From assembly GCA_020635855.1 (NCBI GenBank), contig JACJYZ010000002.1, forward strand, positions 806,001 through 870,000: 64,000 bases of DNA, in the 5' to 3' direction. Both the position numbers and the translations under genes were made by a program. A model generated the notes under the pieces. It was not told where the DNA came from and made no database searches. It saw only the letters and a list, made by a program, of their open reading frames with translations. Positions 51,576 through 61,911 of the stretch are shown in pieces; within the stretch, counting starts at the first letter, position 1; each line of letters opens with the position of its first letter. Source of the DNA: Flavobacteriales bacterium. GTDB lineage: Bacteria > Bacteroidota > Bacteroidia > JACJYZ01.

Positions 51576-53279
51576 TTATTTGAATACATAGGTATGAACA
51601 TAACCGCGGAAACATACAGAAAGCTGGTCGCCGGGTTTGAACTGATACATGCTTAGCGTTAGCGGCGTGTGGGATTGCACTTGTATGACGGCATACCTTC
51701 TGAGCATGCCACTGGCGTTTGCGATGTGATAATAGATGAGGTAGGGTTTGGCGCGACTTGCATTCATCGCACTTATAGGTTCATGCTCGTCATCCTCCCG
51801 CTGTGTGAACAGGGGGGGAGTGGCAAACATGTTCATCGTGTCCAGGCCGCTTGTGTCACGGATGTCCACTTCAATGTAGCCGGTGGAATCTACCGCGAAC
51901 TCGAAAGTAGGCTTGGGTATCTTCATTTCTTTGGTGAAGAAAGATGCCTGGGGTACACCGTATCCGTGGGCATAATCGAAATACGGGTACAGGTGTCCCG
52001 ATTGCTGGAGCAGTTCCAGCATTTGCATGTTGGTAAGCGTGGTGTCTTTCTGCCAGGCACAGGCGGCGAACCCGGCCACAAGCGGACTTGCGAATGAAGT
52101 GCCGCTGGTTTCCTCAAGGTTTCCCGTTCCATGTCCTGTGGAAGCCATCACCGTACCGAACGCAGAAACATTGGGCTTCAGGCGATGGTCAACGGTAGGG
52201 CCGATCGAACTGAAATCACTTTTGTACCCTGTATTGGGATTGATGGCGCCCACGGTCAGGATGCTGTCGGCGTCGCCCGGACTGGCAATGTGCTTCCACC
52301 GGTTGTCGCCTTCGTTGCCCGCTGCATTCACCACCAGGATGCCTTTGGATGCCGCCATCGTAGCCGCCCTTGCGATGAGGCTGGTTTTGCCGTTCATGTC
52401 TTCCGGGAAGTAGCGTTGCACGGTGTACCCGAGTGAACTGTTGATGATCTGTACCCCTTGTTTGTCTGCCCACTCCACGGCGGCCAGCCAGTTTTTTTCT
52501 TCGGAAAAGGGTTCGTGGATGACATTTTCAGTTCGCGCCAGCAGGAACTCTGCGTCGGGTGCAAGTCCGACCGGTATGCTGTCGTAGATGCCCGCAATAC
52601 ACGACAGCACCATGGCGCCGTGTGTGCTATAGCCGTAGACCCATTCTTGTTTCTTAACAAAGTCGTACGTTGAGATGATGTGGTGCTGACTGCGGATGTG
52701 TTGGAATACAGGGTCGGTGTCTACACCTGGAAAACCCGCATCCAGTATGGCGATTCGGATGCCACGGCCTGTAAGCCCGGCCTCTTTGAAAAGCGCTCCT
52801 TCCATGAATGCGGTTTGCTGTACAAGGAGGTCGGTTTGCCTGCAGTTGAGTTTGCCGGTTGTTTGCCACGCCGGTTCAAGAAGCATTGGAGTCATTGCTT
52901 CTACTTTGCTTACGAATGGCAATGAACGGATGGTGTTCAACTGGTCGTGTTTTGCATATATGGCCAGCGCATTGAACCACCGGCTCGGGTAATCAATCGA
53001 ATCACATATTGAACCTACTTCACGGATGTACCGAGGGTCAACCGGTATGTCGGTGCTGTCGAATACGGGAATACCGGCTGTCTTCCTTCGCTGAATCGCC
53101 AACGGGTCAAAGAAGGCATACGGATCAAACGCCTGCCCTCCCTTGTCGGTAAAGTACACCCAATATGGGGTGGAAGTGGTAACGGTTTCTGGTGCAGTTG
53201 CCTGGCCCATGGTCAAGGTCCCGTACATCAAACCTAGTCCGCAAAACCATCCTGTCTTCACTATTCGGGAGATATCCAT
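51576..53279 (-). CDS. Secreted S8 subtilisin-like serine protease
   Basis: The 567-residue protein has a signal peptide and a propeptide-like region (about 35-165). The catalytic domain has Asp180 (AILDAGFPG), His220 (YSTHGAMVLS), the oxyanion Asn322 (NAAGNEGD) and Ser395 (SGTSFASP). About 135 residues follow the catalytic core, ending HTYVFK; the last part is beta-rich but lacks a clear T9SS tail, so export past the outer membrane is uncertain. Divergent from threonine aldolase with only 44 nt between starts. Confidence 0.9.
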   Translation of the reverse strand: MDISRIVKTGWFCGLGLMYGTLTMGQATAPETVTTSTPYWVYFTDKGGQAFDPYAFFDPLAIQRRKTAGIPVFDSTDIPVDPRYIREVGSICDSIDYPSRWFNALAIYAKHDQLNTIRSLPFVSKVEAMTPMLLEPAWQTTGKLNCRQTDLLVQQTAFMEGALFKEAGLTGRGIRIAILDAGFPGVDTDPVFQHIRSQHHIISTYDFVKKQEWVYGYSTHGAMVLSCIAGIYDSIPVGLAPDAEFLLARTENVIHEPFSEEKNWLAAVEWADKQGVQIINSSLGYTVQRYFPEDMNGKTSLIARAATMAASKGILVVNAAGNEGDNRWKHIASPGDADSILTVGAINPNTGYKSDFSSIGPTVDHRLKPNVSAFGTVMASTGHGTGNLEETSGTSFASPLVAGFAACAWQKDTTLTNMQMLELLQQSGHLYPYFDYAHGYGVPQASFFTKEMKIPKPTFEFAVDSTGYIEVDIRDTSGLDTMNMFATPPLFTQREDDEHEPISAMNASRAKPYLIYYHIANASGMLRRYAVIQVQSHTPLTLSMYQFKPGDQLSVCFRGYVHTYVFK

Positions 53280-53323
53280 TAAATTCGGGCGATTGAATCA
53301 ACAAGAATAATAAAATTAACGAT

Positions 53324-54388
53324 ATGAGCCGGAGCTATATTGATCTCAGAAGTGATACCGTTACCAAACCCACACCCGCCATGTTGCAGGCCATGGTGGC
53401 GGCCGCGGTGGGCGACGACGTATTTGGAGAAGACCCTACGGTGAAAGCCCTGGAGGCGGAAATGGCGAGCCGTTTCGGGATGGAAGCCGGTTTGTATGGA
53501 GTGTCGGGTACGATGACCAACCAGGTGGCGATCCGCACGCATACCGTTCCGGGTGATGAGATCATTTGCGATGAGTTCAGTCATATCTACAACTATGAAG
53601 GCGGTACACCCGCCATGTTATCCGGTGCATCCATCCGCGTTGTCTACGGTCGCAACGGCATTCTGTTGCCTGAAGATATAACGCGGAACATCAAAACGGA
53701 TACGGACTGGCACACCCGTACACGCATGGTGGTGGTTGAAAACAGTTGCAACATGACCGGCGGCAATTATTATTCGTTGGATCAGATCAGGGCGTTGTCT
53801 GCAGTGTGTCGGGACAAAGGATTGATCTTCCACGTGGATGGTGCCAGGATTTTCAACGCCCTGGTGGCTTCAGGTGCGGATGCATCGGAATATGGAAAGC
53901 ATGTCGACAGCATTTCCATATGCTTGTCGAAAGGGCTCGGGTGCCCGGTAGGATCGGTGCTGGTTGGAAGTAGCGACATGATCAAACGCGCCCGCAAGGT
54001 GCGCAAAGCCATCGGTGGCGGGATGCGACAGGTGGGGGTGCTGGCGGCTGCCGGCCTGTATGCGCTCGAGCACCATGTGGGCCTGCTGAAGGAAGATCAT
54101 CGCAGGGCGGCTGCGCTGGCAGCTGCATTAAATACACTTTCGTATGTGGAGGAAGTGGCCGATGTGTTCACCAACATTCTTGTGTTTCGCCTGAAAGATG
54201 AGGTGCAGGCCGACAAGTTTCTGGCTTACCTGAAGGAACAAGGCATCCTGGCCTTTTCCGTTCGCCCCCAAACCATCCGCTTTGTAACCCACCTTGACTT
54301 TACCGATGAGATGCTGGAAAAGACGTTGGAAGCGGTGAAGGGGTTTGAGTTGAAAGTCTCAAGTGGCGAGTCTCAAGTGAAGAGTTGA
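53324..54388 (+). CDS. ltaE: Low-specificity L-threonine aldolase
   Basis: The 354-residue PLP enzyme has DLRSDTVTKPT, HVDGARIFNA and the PLP lysine Lys203 in ICLSKGLGCPVG. It splits L-threonine and allo-threonine into glycine and acetaldehyde. The last about 12 residues (after EAVKGFEL) are encoded by CAAGTGGCGAGTCTCAAG repeat units of the intergenic family, so the natural C-terminus has been replaced or extended by the repeat. Confidence 0.93.
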   Translation: MSRSYIDLRSDTVTKPTPAMLQAMVAAAVGDDVFGEDPTVKALEAEMASRFGMEAGLYGVSGTMTNQVAIRTHTVPGDEIICDEFSHIYNYEGGTPAMLSGASIRVVYGRNGILLPEDITRNIKTDTDWHTRTRMVVVENSCNMTGGNYYSLDQIRALSAVCRDKGLIFHVDGARIFNALVASGADASEYGKHVDSISICLSKGLGCPVGSVLVGSSDMIKRARKVRKAIGGGMRQVGVLAAAGLYALEHHVGLLKEDHRRAAALAAALNTLSYVEEVADVFTNILVFRLKDEVQADKFLAYLKEQGILAFSVRPQTIRFVTHLDFTDEMLEKTLEAVKGFELKVSSGESQVKS

Positions 54389-54472
54389 GATTGTGCCTGT
54401 GAATGTATTGCCTGCAAGCAGCTTATCGACGTCGGTTGCCAACTTGAAACTTGAGACTTGTAACTCGCAACT
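54354..54472. repeat. Inverted repeat arrays between convergent ltaE and helicase genes
   Basis: 54354-54386 carries AGTCTCAAGTGGCGAGTCTC units and 54440-54472 their reverse complement (AACTTGAAACTTGAGACTTG, GTAACTCGCAACTT). The two arms can pair around a 53-nt loop and may serve both convergent genes as 3'-end structure. The left arm is inside the ltaE reading frame. Confidence 0.7.
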
Positions 54473-57400
54473 TCACCCCAGCATTTCCCGCTCAAAGTTG
54501 CACCATTCACATGTTTCTTCTCCGCAGCCCGGACTGAATTTCTGTGCCATGATTTGCTGGTAGGTGTCTTTGATCTGTGCCCTTACGATGCCTTCGTCGG
54601 CAGGTGTGATGAAGATCTTTTCTTTTGCAAACGCATCTTTTTCATCCGGTTCGATGAAGTCGATCTCTCCGGATTGTACCGCCCAGTTCGTGCGTTTGTC
54701 CGCATCCACCAATAACTTGTAAAACACCAGCTGCCGCCAGTAGTTGCCGCCATCGGGGTGCTTGTCGTTCGGGCTTTGAAGCTTGCTCTTGCCGTTGGCC
54801 ACCTTGCCGGTTTTGTAATCCACCACGTTCACATGGTTGCCTTCGAACTCGATCTTGTCGAGCGTTCCGTTTACCGGCACACCGTCAATTTCCACCTGGC
54901 GGATGTGGTATTCGGTAACCACCACCGGGTTCCATGACGATGAGTAATGGGCATGGTATCTTCTGAGGATGTCTTCGCCCTGGTGCAGGCGATCTTCAAA
55001 TTGCAGTGTGGTGAATGCAGCGGGATGTCGGTGCATCTCATGTCTGAAGCAATCTACCAGGAAGTCGGCATCCGGTAATGCTTCTTTGTCCTTCCATTGG
55101 TTGAAAAAGCGTCGGAGTGCATCGTGGATCACCGTTCCGAATGCCATGTACTGGTTCTCCACGGTGGGAACGCGCAGGATGTGATCGTAGAAAAAGGCGA
55201 TCGGGCACTCGAGGTATTTGTTCAGATGGGTCACGTTCATCTGGTAGTGTTGCAGCAGTTCTGCGACCCGTTGTGATTCGGCTTCGGGCAGGGTGAGTTC
55301 CGGAGAGGGTAACAGCAACAGTGCTTGCAGCCGGATCAGGTCTTCTTCCTTGGCAGCTGGATGTGTGACCTGCATGGTTCCGCCTTCCAGCAATTCATCC
55401 ACGAACAGGCAACGCTCAAGTTCTTTTTGGTCGCGGCTGGTTGGATAAATGAGTGTGAGTGAACGCATGGCGCGTGTCATGGCAACATAGAACAGGCGCC
55501 GACTTTCTTCGGTGTCGCTGTCTTCACCGGCCTGTGTCAGTGTATCCGGGAAGGTGAAGCGGTTGTTGCCTCCCTTCCTGCTGCTTTCCCACTGATCTTT
55601 GGTGGCGTCGATGATGTACACATGTTCGAACTCAAGCCCTTTGGAACCGTGTGCCGTCACCAGGTTGATGCCACCTTCATGGTCGATGGATTTTTCCAGC
55701 GGCAGGCTGAGTCGGTTGGCTTCCATCAACTCCAGTGTCTCCAGGAAACCGGCGAGGGTGAGTTTGCGCTGGCGGTTGGTTTCGGCGCGGGCAAACGAAA
55801 GAAAAGTACTCACGGCCTGCAGATGCCAGATGCGTTGCGGTGAGGCCAGGAGGTGTTTCATGAACCCGCTTTTGTCCAGCACCGTCTCGATCCACAGGGG
55901 GAGGGGCAGGTGGTGTGCATCGCGGATGGCATCTTCCAGCCAGGTGTTGAGCCGGATCACGGCCTGGGGGTCTTCCAGTTCGAGGGTGGCGAGCAGCAGG
56001 TGATCGCCGGTCAGCTCCCGCCAGGAAGCATGAGGTTTGGATTTGGCGGCCATGCGGATGGCCAGTTTAAGTACGTCTCTGCGGTTGAGGTTGGCAAAAG
56101 GGAAGTGCAACAGTTCAAAAAGCAGGGACTCGCCGCTCAGGATCCGCTGGTTTTCTTTTGCGCAGTAGTTGAATACGGTGATGAGCTGCCGAATGATGGG
56201 CAGTGTGAGCACATCCACCTTACGGCCGGTTTTATATGGGATGCCCTGCTGCTCCAGGATGCGGATGAAAGGTTCTGCGGAGGCGTGGTTGCGGTAGATT
56301 ACCGCCATGTCTTTGTAGAGCGTTCCTTGGTTGTGGCGTGCCCGGATGCTGTCGGTGAGAACCTGCAAGGCATGCAGGTTGTTGGGGCATTCCCATACCG
56401 CGGGTTCGTCTTTCAGGTGGGCGAAGGCAGGGTGACGCGCCACCAGGGTTTTGTTGAGCCCCGGCAGGTGCGAATTGTTCAGTCGCTCGGTGTTGTGTTC
56501 GATCAGTCGCCTTGCCTCATCGAGGATCACCTGGGATGAACGGTAGTTTTCGGTGAGGACGACGGTTCGCAGATGTTGCCGGTAAAGTGTGCAGAAGTCG
56601 AGGATGTTCCGGATGTTGGCGCCCTGGAAGCGAAAGATCGATTGGTCGTCATCGCCCACCACGAACACGTCGGGTTTTTCCCAATAAGACGCAAGCAATT
56701 GGAGGATCTCGTTTTGTGCACCGTTGGTATCCTGGTATTCATCCACCAGGAAATATGGGTATCGCTCTTGCTGCAGTTGCAGGAATTCAGGCTGTTCCTT
56801 GAAGGCCCGGAGTACCCATAGGATCATGTCGGCATAGTCGTAACGCCGCAACTCATTCATGATGTCCTGGTAGCGTTGAAACAGGGAGGCACCTGCGAGC
56901 AGTTTCTCCATCCGCTCCTGAACCGGTTTGATCTTGTTGGGATTGGGATCACCCGCCTGGATGCCCTGTTTGGCATTGGCCCGTTTGTATGTGAATTCCT
57001 CCAGGGTTGGCAGTTCATCCAGGTATTGCTTCACTGTATCCTTAATGGTCTGCTCGGTCCAGTCTTCGCTTTTCATCACCTGGAACAAATGCTGCAGGCG
57101 GCTTACATCGCTATAAGGATCACCTTTGAATCGTTTCAGCAGGTGGTCTTTGGGGAGTTCTTCGATCAGACGTTTCATCACTTCCAGCCTTTCCAGGTCT
57201 GTGATGGGCTCGAAATCGCGTACCCCGAATACGTCAGGATTGGCCAGGATCAGATCATTGCAGTATCCGTGAAAAGTGAAGATGCCTACACGGTGGGCGG
57301 TCGGACCGATGAATTGCAGCAACCTCCTGCGCATCGCCACTGTTCCGGCTTCGGTGAAGGTGAGGCATAGGATCTCTTCGGGGTGCAACTGCAGGTCGGG

Positions 57401-57580
57401 GTGTTGCAGCATGTAAGCGATCCGCGCAGCCAGTACCTGCGTTTTTCCGGTACCCGGTCCGGCAAGTACAAGCACCGGACCTTCTATGCTTTCCACCGCA
57501 AGGCGTTGCCCGGGATTGAGCCGTTCAAGCACTTCGTCAAATCCGAATTTTGCAGCTGTTTGTGGGGGTGTACTTTGCAT
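54473..57580 (-). CDS. UvrD/Rep-type helicase fused to PD-(D/E)XK nuclease with Fe-S cysteines
   Basis: The 1035-residue enzyme begins with SF1A helicase motifs: Walker A GPGTGKT (41-47), DEYQD (about 280), VGDDDQSIFRFQGA (about 308), TAHGSKGLEFEHVYIID (about 640) and VAMTRA. The C-terminal third is an AddB/RecB-like nuclease with LDKIEFEG and VDYKTGK (about 919). A cysteine near 789 (YLECPIAFFY) plus Cys1019, Cys1024 and Cys1027 (GCGEETCEWC) form the four-Cys iron-sulfur lock seen in AddB and Cas4 nucleases. It likely acts alone in DNA repair or end resection. A TACCTTCG box lies 15 nt upstream (57596-57603). Confidence 0.92.
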   Translation of the reverse strand: MQSTPPQTAAKFGFDEVLERLNPGQRLAVESIEGPVLVLAGPGTGKTQVLAARIAYMLQHPDLQLHPEEILCLTFTEAGTVAMRRRLLQFIGPTAHRVGIFTFHGYCNDLILANPDVFGVRDFEPITDLERLEVMKRLIEELPKDHLLKRFKGDPYSDVSRLQHLFQVMKSEDWTEQTIKDTVKQYLDELPTLEEFTYKRANAKQGIQAGDPNPNKIKPVQERMEKLLAGASLFQRYQDIMNELRRYDYADMILWVLRAFKEQPEFLQLQQERYPYFLVDEYQDTNGAQNEILQLLASYWEKPDVFVVGDDDQSIFRFQGANIRNILDFCTLYRQHLRTVVLTENYRSSQVILDEARRLIEHNTERLNNSHLPGLNKTLVARHPAFAHLKDEPAVWECPNNLHALQVLTDSIRARHNQGTLYKDMAVIYRNHASAEPFIRILEQQGIPYKTGRKVDVLTLPIIRQLITVFNYCAKENQRILSGESLLFELLHFPFANLNRRDVLKLAIRMAAKSKPHASWRELTGDHLLLATLELEDPQAVIRLNTWLEDAIRDAHHLPLPLWIETVLDKSGFMKHLLASPQRIWHLQAVSTFLSFARAETNRQRKLTLAGFLETLELMEANRLSLPLEKSIDHEGGINLVTAHGSKGLEFEHVYIIDATKDQWESSRKGGNNRFTFPDTLTQAGEDSDTEESRRLFYVAMTRAMRSLTLIYPTSRDQKELERCLFVDELLEGGTMQVTHPAAKEEDLIRLQALLLLPSPELTLPEAESQRVAELLQHYQMNVTHLNKYLECPIAFFYDHILRVPTVENQYMAFGTVIHDALRRFFNQWKDKEALPDADFLVDCFRHEMHRHPAAFTTLQFEDRLHQGEDILRRYHAHYSSSWNPVVVTEYHIRQVEIDGVPVNGTLDKIEFEGNHVNVVDYKTGKVANGKSKLQSPNDKHPDGGNYWRQLVFYKLLVDADKRTNWAVQSGEIDFIEPDEKDAFAKEKIFITPADEGIVRAQIKDTYQQIMAQKFSPGCGEETCEWCNFEREMLG

Positions 57581-57729
57581 AGATATGTTACCTTGCGAAG
57601 GTACAAAAATGAACAGGCGGTTAAAGCTGTACGATTTTTACCCAAATTTGACCTTTAGGAATAATTTCCGTTAATTGGACTTTCAAATGCAAAGTGTAGG
57701 GCATTCTTTTAATCGTTGTTTTCGGGGAC

Positions 57730-60700
57730 ATGAAGATCAGGTACAGAGCCGGTAGTCGTCGTTTTGCGTGCATGGTTTCGCTGGCGATCCTGGCCGGAAG
57801 TACCACCGTTTCGGCTCAAAAGGGAAAGGCGGGAAGCGTTACCCTATCTGCCGCATCCACCGTCGTTAACGAATACACATACCTCACCGCAGATGTTGCG
57901 GCCGGAAGCACCGGCATCACCGTTAACAACAGTGCGCTGAACGCCAATGGTCGGTTCTCTGCTGCACTGGCCACCGGCGATCTGGTGTTCATTTATCAGG
58001 CGCAGGGAGCAACCCTGGATGGTGCTCCCAATGACATCACCTATGGTGCGGTACTGAACTACGTCTCATCCGGCCAGTATGAATTCGCACAGGTACTAGG
58101 TGTGCCCAATGCCAATACCATCGAACTGGATTGCGGATTGCAGCATGATTATGCCGATAGCGGACATGTGCAGGTGATCCGGGTGCCCCGTTATGCAGAC
58201 CTTACCATTAACAGCGGTTCAAAGGTAACAGCTCCGGCGTGGGATGGTCAGACGGGTGGACTGGTGATCATTGAAGTGGAAAATGACCTGGTGGTGAACG
58301 GAACCATGGATGCCAGCGGACTTGGCTTCCGGGGAGGCAGACTGGATACCCAGACCGACTGGGGTTTTTATGGTGTGAAGAATTTGGATCCCAAGTTTGG
58401 TGGAGAGAAGGGTGAGGGGATCGGGGGATACCAGGCGTATTATGATGCAACCATCGGAGGTAGATACTCACGTGGTGCACCGGCCAACGGCGGTGGTGGA
58501 GGTAACTCCCACAACTCCGGCGGTGGTGGAGGTGGCAATGGCGGAGATCCGCTTGCGTGGCTGTCAACCGGCAACCCGGATACAAGTCAACCCGGATGGA
58601 TCCAGGCTTGGGAACTGGAAGCTGCCGGCTTTCACACGTCCGTTTCATCCGGAGGTGGAAGAGGCGGATACACATGGAGCGATTTGAATGCCGATGCCAC
58701 TGTGGTGGGCCCTGAACAGGCGGCCTGGTCAGGAGACAACCGAAAGCCTTTGGGTGGGTTTGGAGGAAGACCACTCGATTATTCTTCAGGCAGACTTTTT
58801 CTCGGCGGCGGCGGTGGAGCGGGCGACAGCAACAATGGCGACGGCGGTGTGGGCGGTGAAGGAGGCGGTGTCATCTTTGCGATGGTGTATGGCGATATCA
58901 GCGGATCGGGACAAATCATATCGAACGGAGTCAAAGGCGGGGATGCATGTTGTGCCGGTTTTTCATCCGGAGGAAATGATGGTGCAGGTGGTGGTGGCGC
59001 AGGCGGAACGGTTATTCTCAACACGTTGGGCAGCGCATCGGGCGTTACCGTGCAGGCCAATGGCGGCAGTGGAGGTTCCCAGTTCAACAAACCCAGCGCC
59101 GGTTCAAACACCGAAGCAGAAGGTCCTGGTGGTGGTGGTGGTGGTGGCCATGTGGCCATTTCCAATGGTGCGTTGACCGTTACGGCATCGGGTGGAAAGA
59201 ATGGCACCACGAATGCAACTTCCCTTACGGAGTTCCCACCGAATGGTGCTACTTCCGGCCATGCCGGTACCATAAACGGCACCATTGGAGGATTCGACCT
59301 TGCGATCAATGATACAACGGTGTGCCTGGGCGGCTCAGTTGATTTGGCACCGAATATTGTCGGCACCGCCCCCGGCGGACTTACCGTTACCTGGTGGGAT
59401 GCGGAAGTGGGTGGCAATCTGCTGGCAACGGGAAGTCCGCTTGCATTAGGCCCCCTCAACGCTGATACAACGCTTTATGTGGGTACATGCCCGGGTACGT
59501 TCAGGGTTCCTGTTACTGTTACGGTGGGTGCTTCCCTGTCTGTGGATGCCGGCAGCAACGTGACCATCTGTTCCGGTGGCAGCGTACAACTTAACGCATC
59601 AGGTGGCGTCACTTACGTGTGGTCGCCTTCCACGGGTCTTTCCAATCCGAACATCGCCAACCCTATTGCCAATCCTTCTTCCACCACCACTTATCATGTG
59701 ACAGTAACCAATGGCGGCGGATGTTCCGGAACCGATTCGGTGGAAGTGAGTGTGGGGTCGTCCCTCAACATATCGGTAACAGCTGATGCCACGATTTGCG
59801 ATGGAAGCAATGTTCAGTTGGCAGCCACGGGTGGGGGTACAAAGTTCACATGGTCGCCGGCGGCCACGCTAAGTGATTCGACCGTTTTCAATCCGGTGGC
59901 CACGCCCACATCTACCACTAAGTACTATGTGCTGGTGGAGGATACGTCCGGCGGATGCAGCCACCTGGATTCTGTTACCATTGCCGTTGCACCCATACCA
60001 TTGGCTGAAGCAGGTGCCGGCGCTACCTTGTGTATGGGTGACAGCATACAGCTGAATGGCAGTGGTGGCGGAACCTATGCATGGTCTCCGGTTGTAGGAT
60101 TGAGTGATCCGAACATCGCCATGCCTTATGCAAGACCATCTGCAACCACCACCTATTACCTCACCGTTACCGGTGCCGGAGGATGTTCTGCTATCGATTC
60201 AGTGGCTGTTGTTGTTAATCCCGTACCCAGTGCCGAAGCAGGAACGGATGTGACCATGTGTCTGGGAAGTGCCACCCAATTGAATGGCAGCGGTGCTGGT
60301 ACGTACCTGTGGAGTCCGTCAACCGGGCTTAACAACGCAACGATTGCCAACCCGGTCGCAAATCCCACATCCACTACTACGTACTGGCTGACCGTAACGA
60401 ATGCGTTCGGTTGCAAGGACAGTGATTCGGTGGTGGTCAGCATCGGTACCAATCTGACGGTGACCGTAACAGCGGATACGGCCATCTGTCCGGGTGATTC
60501 CGTTCAGCTATCGGCGTCGGGCGGGAACAGCTACCAGTGGACGCCCGCATCCACATTGAACAACGACACAATTTTTAATCCGGTGGCCACACCGGTTGCG
60601 CTTACCTATTATTACGTGCAGGTTACCGATACCGCCGGTTGCACGGGTTATGATTCCGTGTTGGTATCGTTGAGAACTCCACCGCCGGCTGATGCGGGCA

Positions 60701-61911
60701 CCAATCAGCTCATGTGTGCCGGTGATTCTGTTCAACTGCAGGCGACGGGTGGAATTGATTATGTATGGGGACCTTCGGGCGGATTGAGCCAGGTGGGTGT
60801 ATCCAATCCGAAAGCAAGTCCTTCCGGCGATATGACCTATTACGTGACCGTGACGGATACGTATGGGTGCGCAGCTACGGATAGCATGGAGGTGAACATC
60901 AACCCCGGACCCAATGTGAACTTCTCTAACACCGGTGGATGCACGGGTGATTCGATCCGTTTCACCGACCTGTCCAACAGCGTGGGCGGTAGCATCACCG
61001 GATGGAAATGGACTTTTGCCGGTACCGGTACCAGCAACCTGCAGGACCCGGTGTACCTGTTTGCAGGGTCGGGTACATACCTGGTGAAGCTTGTGGCAAC
61101 GGATTCCGTGGGATGTTCGGATTCCATTCAAAAAGGTGTGACCCTCGGTGCCAAACCTACGGTAAACTTCAATGATACTGCATCCGGTTGCGGAAGCCTG
61201 TATGTTCAGTTCAGTAATTTCTCGAACGGTGGAACCCTGTATGCATGGGATTTCGGAGATGGTTCCACATCGTCACAGAACAGCCCTGCTCACAACTATA
61301 CGTCTCCCGGAAACTATGATGTTACACTTGTTGTGACCAATGGTTCAAGCGGCTGCTCGGATTCACTAACCTATGCGGATATGATACGTGTTTATTCGAA
61401 TCCGGTGGCGGAATTCAATTACTCGCCGACCGATATTTCTGCCGGACAGGAAGTGCAGTTTACGGATGTAACTTCCGGCGGTACGGCATGTACATGGTAT
61501 TTTGCTGATGATAACTCTACGTCAAGCGCTTTCAATCCCACCCATGTATTTCAGGATACCGGTTGTTTTGATGTATCGATGATTGCCTGCAGCAGCATGG
61601 GATGTACGGATACCTCTGTTCATCAGTTGTGTATATCGGAAGATGTAAAACTGCATATTCCCAATACCATCACTCCCAACCAGGACGGGTCGAATGATAC
61701 ATGGATTATTACCAACCTCGATCGGTACCCGGCGGCTGTGATTCGTCTTTACAACCGGAATGGGAACCTACTTCAGACATTCACATCTTATCGGAATGAT
61801 TTCGGCGGGATGATCGATGGGAAAGATCTGCCGGCTGCACCTTATTACTACATGCTGGATCTCGGTGACGGATCGGATGTGATTAAAGGAATACTGACCA
61901 TAATCAGATGA
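57730..61911 (+). CDS. Giant T9SS surface adhesin with Gly-rich region, six Cys-pair repeats, PKD domains and gliding-type CTD
   Basis: The 1393-residue protein has a signal peptide (to about 30) and a beta-rich N-terminal domain. A Gly-rich part (about 250-472, runs of GGGGGG) is followed by an Ig-like domain (about 524-604). Six tandem modules of about 75 residues (605-1057) share the pattern xAGxxxxxCxGxSVQLxAxGG, YxWSPxxGL, TxTYxVTVTxxxGC. Three PKD domains (1058-1302) and the type B gliding-motility C-terminal domain (IPNTITPNQDGSNDTWII) close it. It should be exported by T9SS and may serve adhesion or gliding. It overlaps porP/sprF by 4 nt, the usual SprB-SprF-like pairing. Confidence 0.9.
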   Translation: MKIRYRAGSRRFACMVSLAILAGSTTVSAQKGKAGSVTLSAASTVVNEYTYLTADVAAGSTGITVNNSALNANGRFSAALATGDLVFIYQAQGATLDGAPNDITYGAVLNYVSSGQYEFAQVLGVPNANTIELDCGLQHDYADSGHVQVIRVPRYADLTINSGSKVTAPAWDGQTGGLVIIEVENDLVVNGTMDASGLGFRGGRLDTQTDWGFYGVKNLDPKFGGEKGEGIGGYQAYYDATIGGRYSRGAPANGGGGGNSHNSGGGGGGNGGDPLAWLSTGNPDTSQPGWIQAWELEAAGFHTSVSSGGGRGGYTWSDLNADATVVGPEQAAWSGDNRKPLGGFGGRPLDYSSGRLFLGGGGGAGDSNNGDGGVGGEGGGVIFAMVYGDISGSGQIISNGVKGGDACCAGFSSGGNDGAGGGGAGGTVILNTLGSASGVTVQANGGSGGSQFNKPSAGSNTEAEGPGGGGGGGHVAISNGALTVTASGGKNGTTNATSLTEFPPNGATSGHAGTINGTIGGFDLAINDTTVCLGGSVDLAPNIVGTAPGGLTVTWWDAEVGGNLLATGSPLALGPLNADTTLYVGTCPGTFRVPVTVTVGASLSVDAGSNVTICSGGSVQLNASGGVTYVWSPSTGLSNPNIANPIANPSSTTTYHVTVTNGGGCSGTDSVEVSVGSSLNISVTADATICDGSNVQLAATGGGTKFTWSPAATLSDSTVFNPVATPTSTTKYYVLVEDTSGGCSHLDSVTIAVAPIPLAEAGAGATLCMGDSIQLNGSGGGTYAWSPVVGLSDPNIAMPYARPSATTTYYLTVTGAGGCSAIDSVAVVVNPVPSAEAGTDVTMCLGSATQLNGSGAGTYLWSPSTGLNNATIANPVANPTSTTTYWLTVTNAFGCKDSDSVVVSIGTNLTVTVTADTAICPGDSVQLSASGGNSYQWTPASTLNNDTIFNPVATPVALTYYYVQVTDTAGCTGYDSVLVSLRTPPPADAGTNQLMCAGDSVQLQATGGIDYVWGPSGGLSQVGVSNPKASPSGDMTYYVTVTDTYGCAATDSMEVNINPGPNVNFSNTGGCTGDSIRFTDLSNSVGGSITGWKWTFAGTGTSNLQDPVYLFAGSGTYLVKLVATDSVGCSDSIQKGVTLGAKPTVNFNDTASGCGSLYVQFSNFSNGGTLYAWDFGDGSTSSQNSPAHNYTSPGNYDVTLVVTNGSSGCSDSLTYADMIRVYSNPVAEFNYSPTDISAGQEVQFTDVTSGGTACTWYFADDNSTSSAFNPTHVFQDTGCFDVSMIACSSMGCTDTSVHQLCISEDVKLHIPNTITPNQDGSNDTWIITNLDRYPAAVIRLYNRNGNLLQTFTSYRNDFGGMIDGKDLPAAPYYYMLDLGDGSDVIKGILTIIR

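Noticed and set aside
58268..59459. Pro-rich minus-strand ORFs opposite the Gly-rich adhesin region
   Set aside because: They are the reverse complement of GGN glycine codons (Pro codons) and have no independent support.
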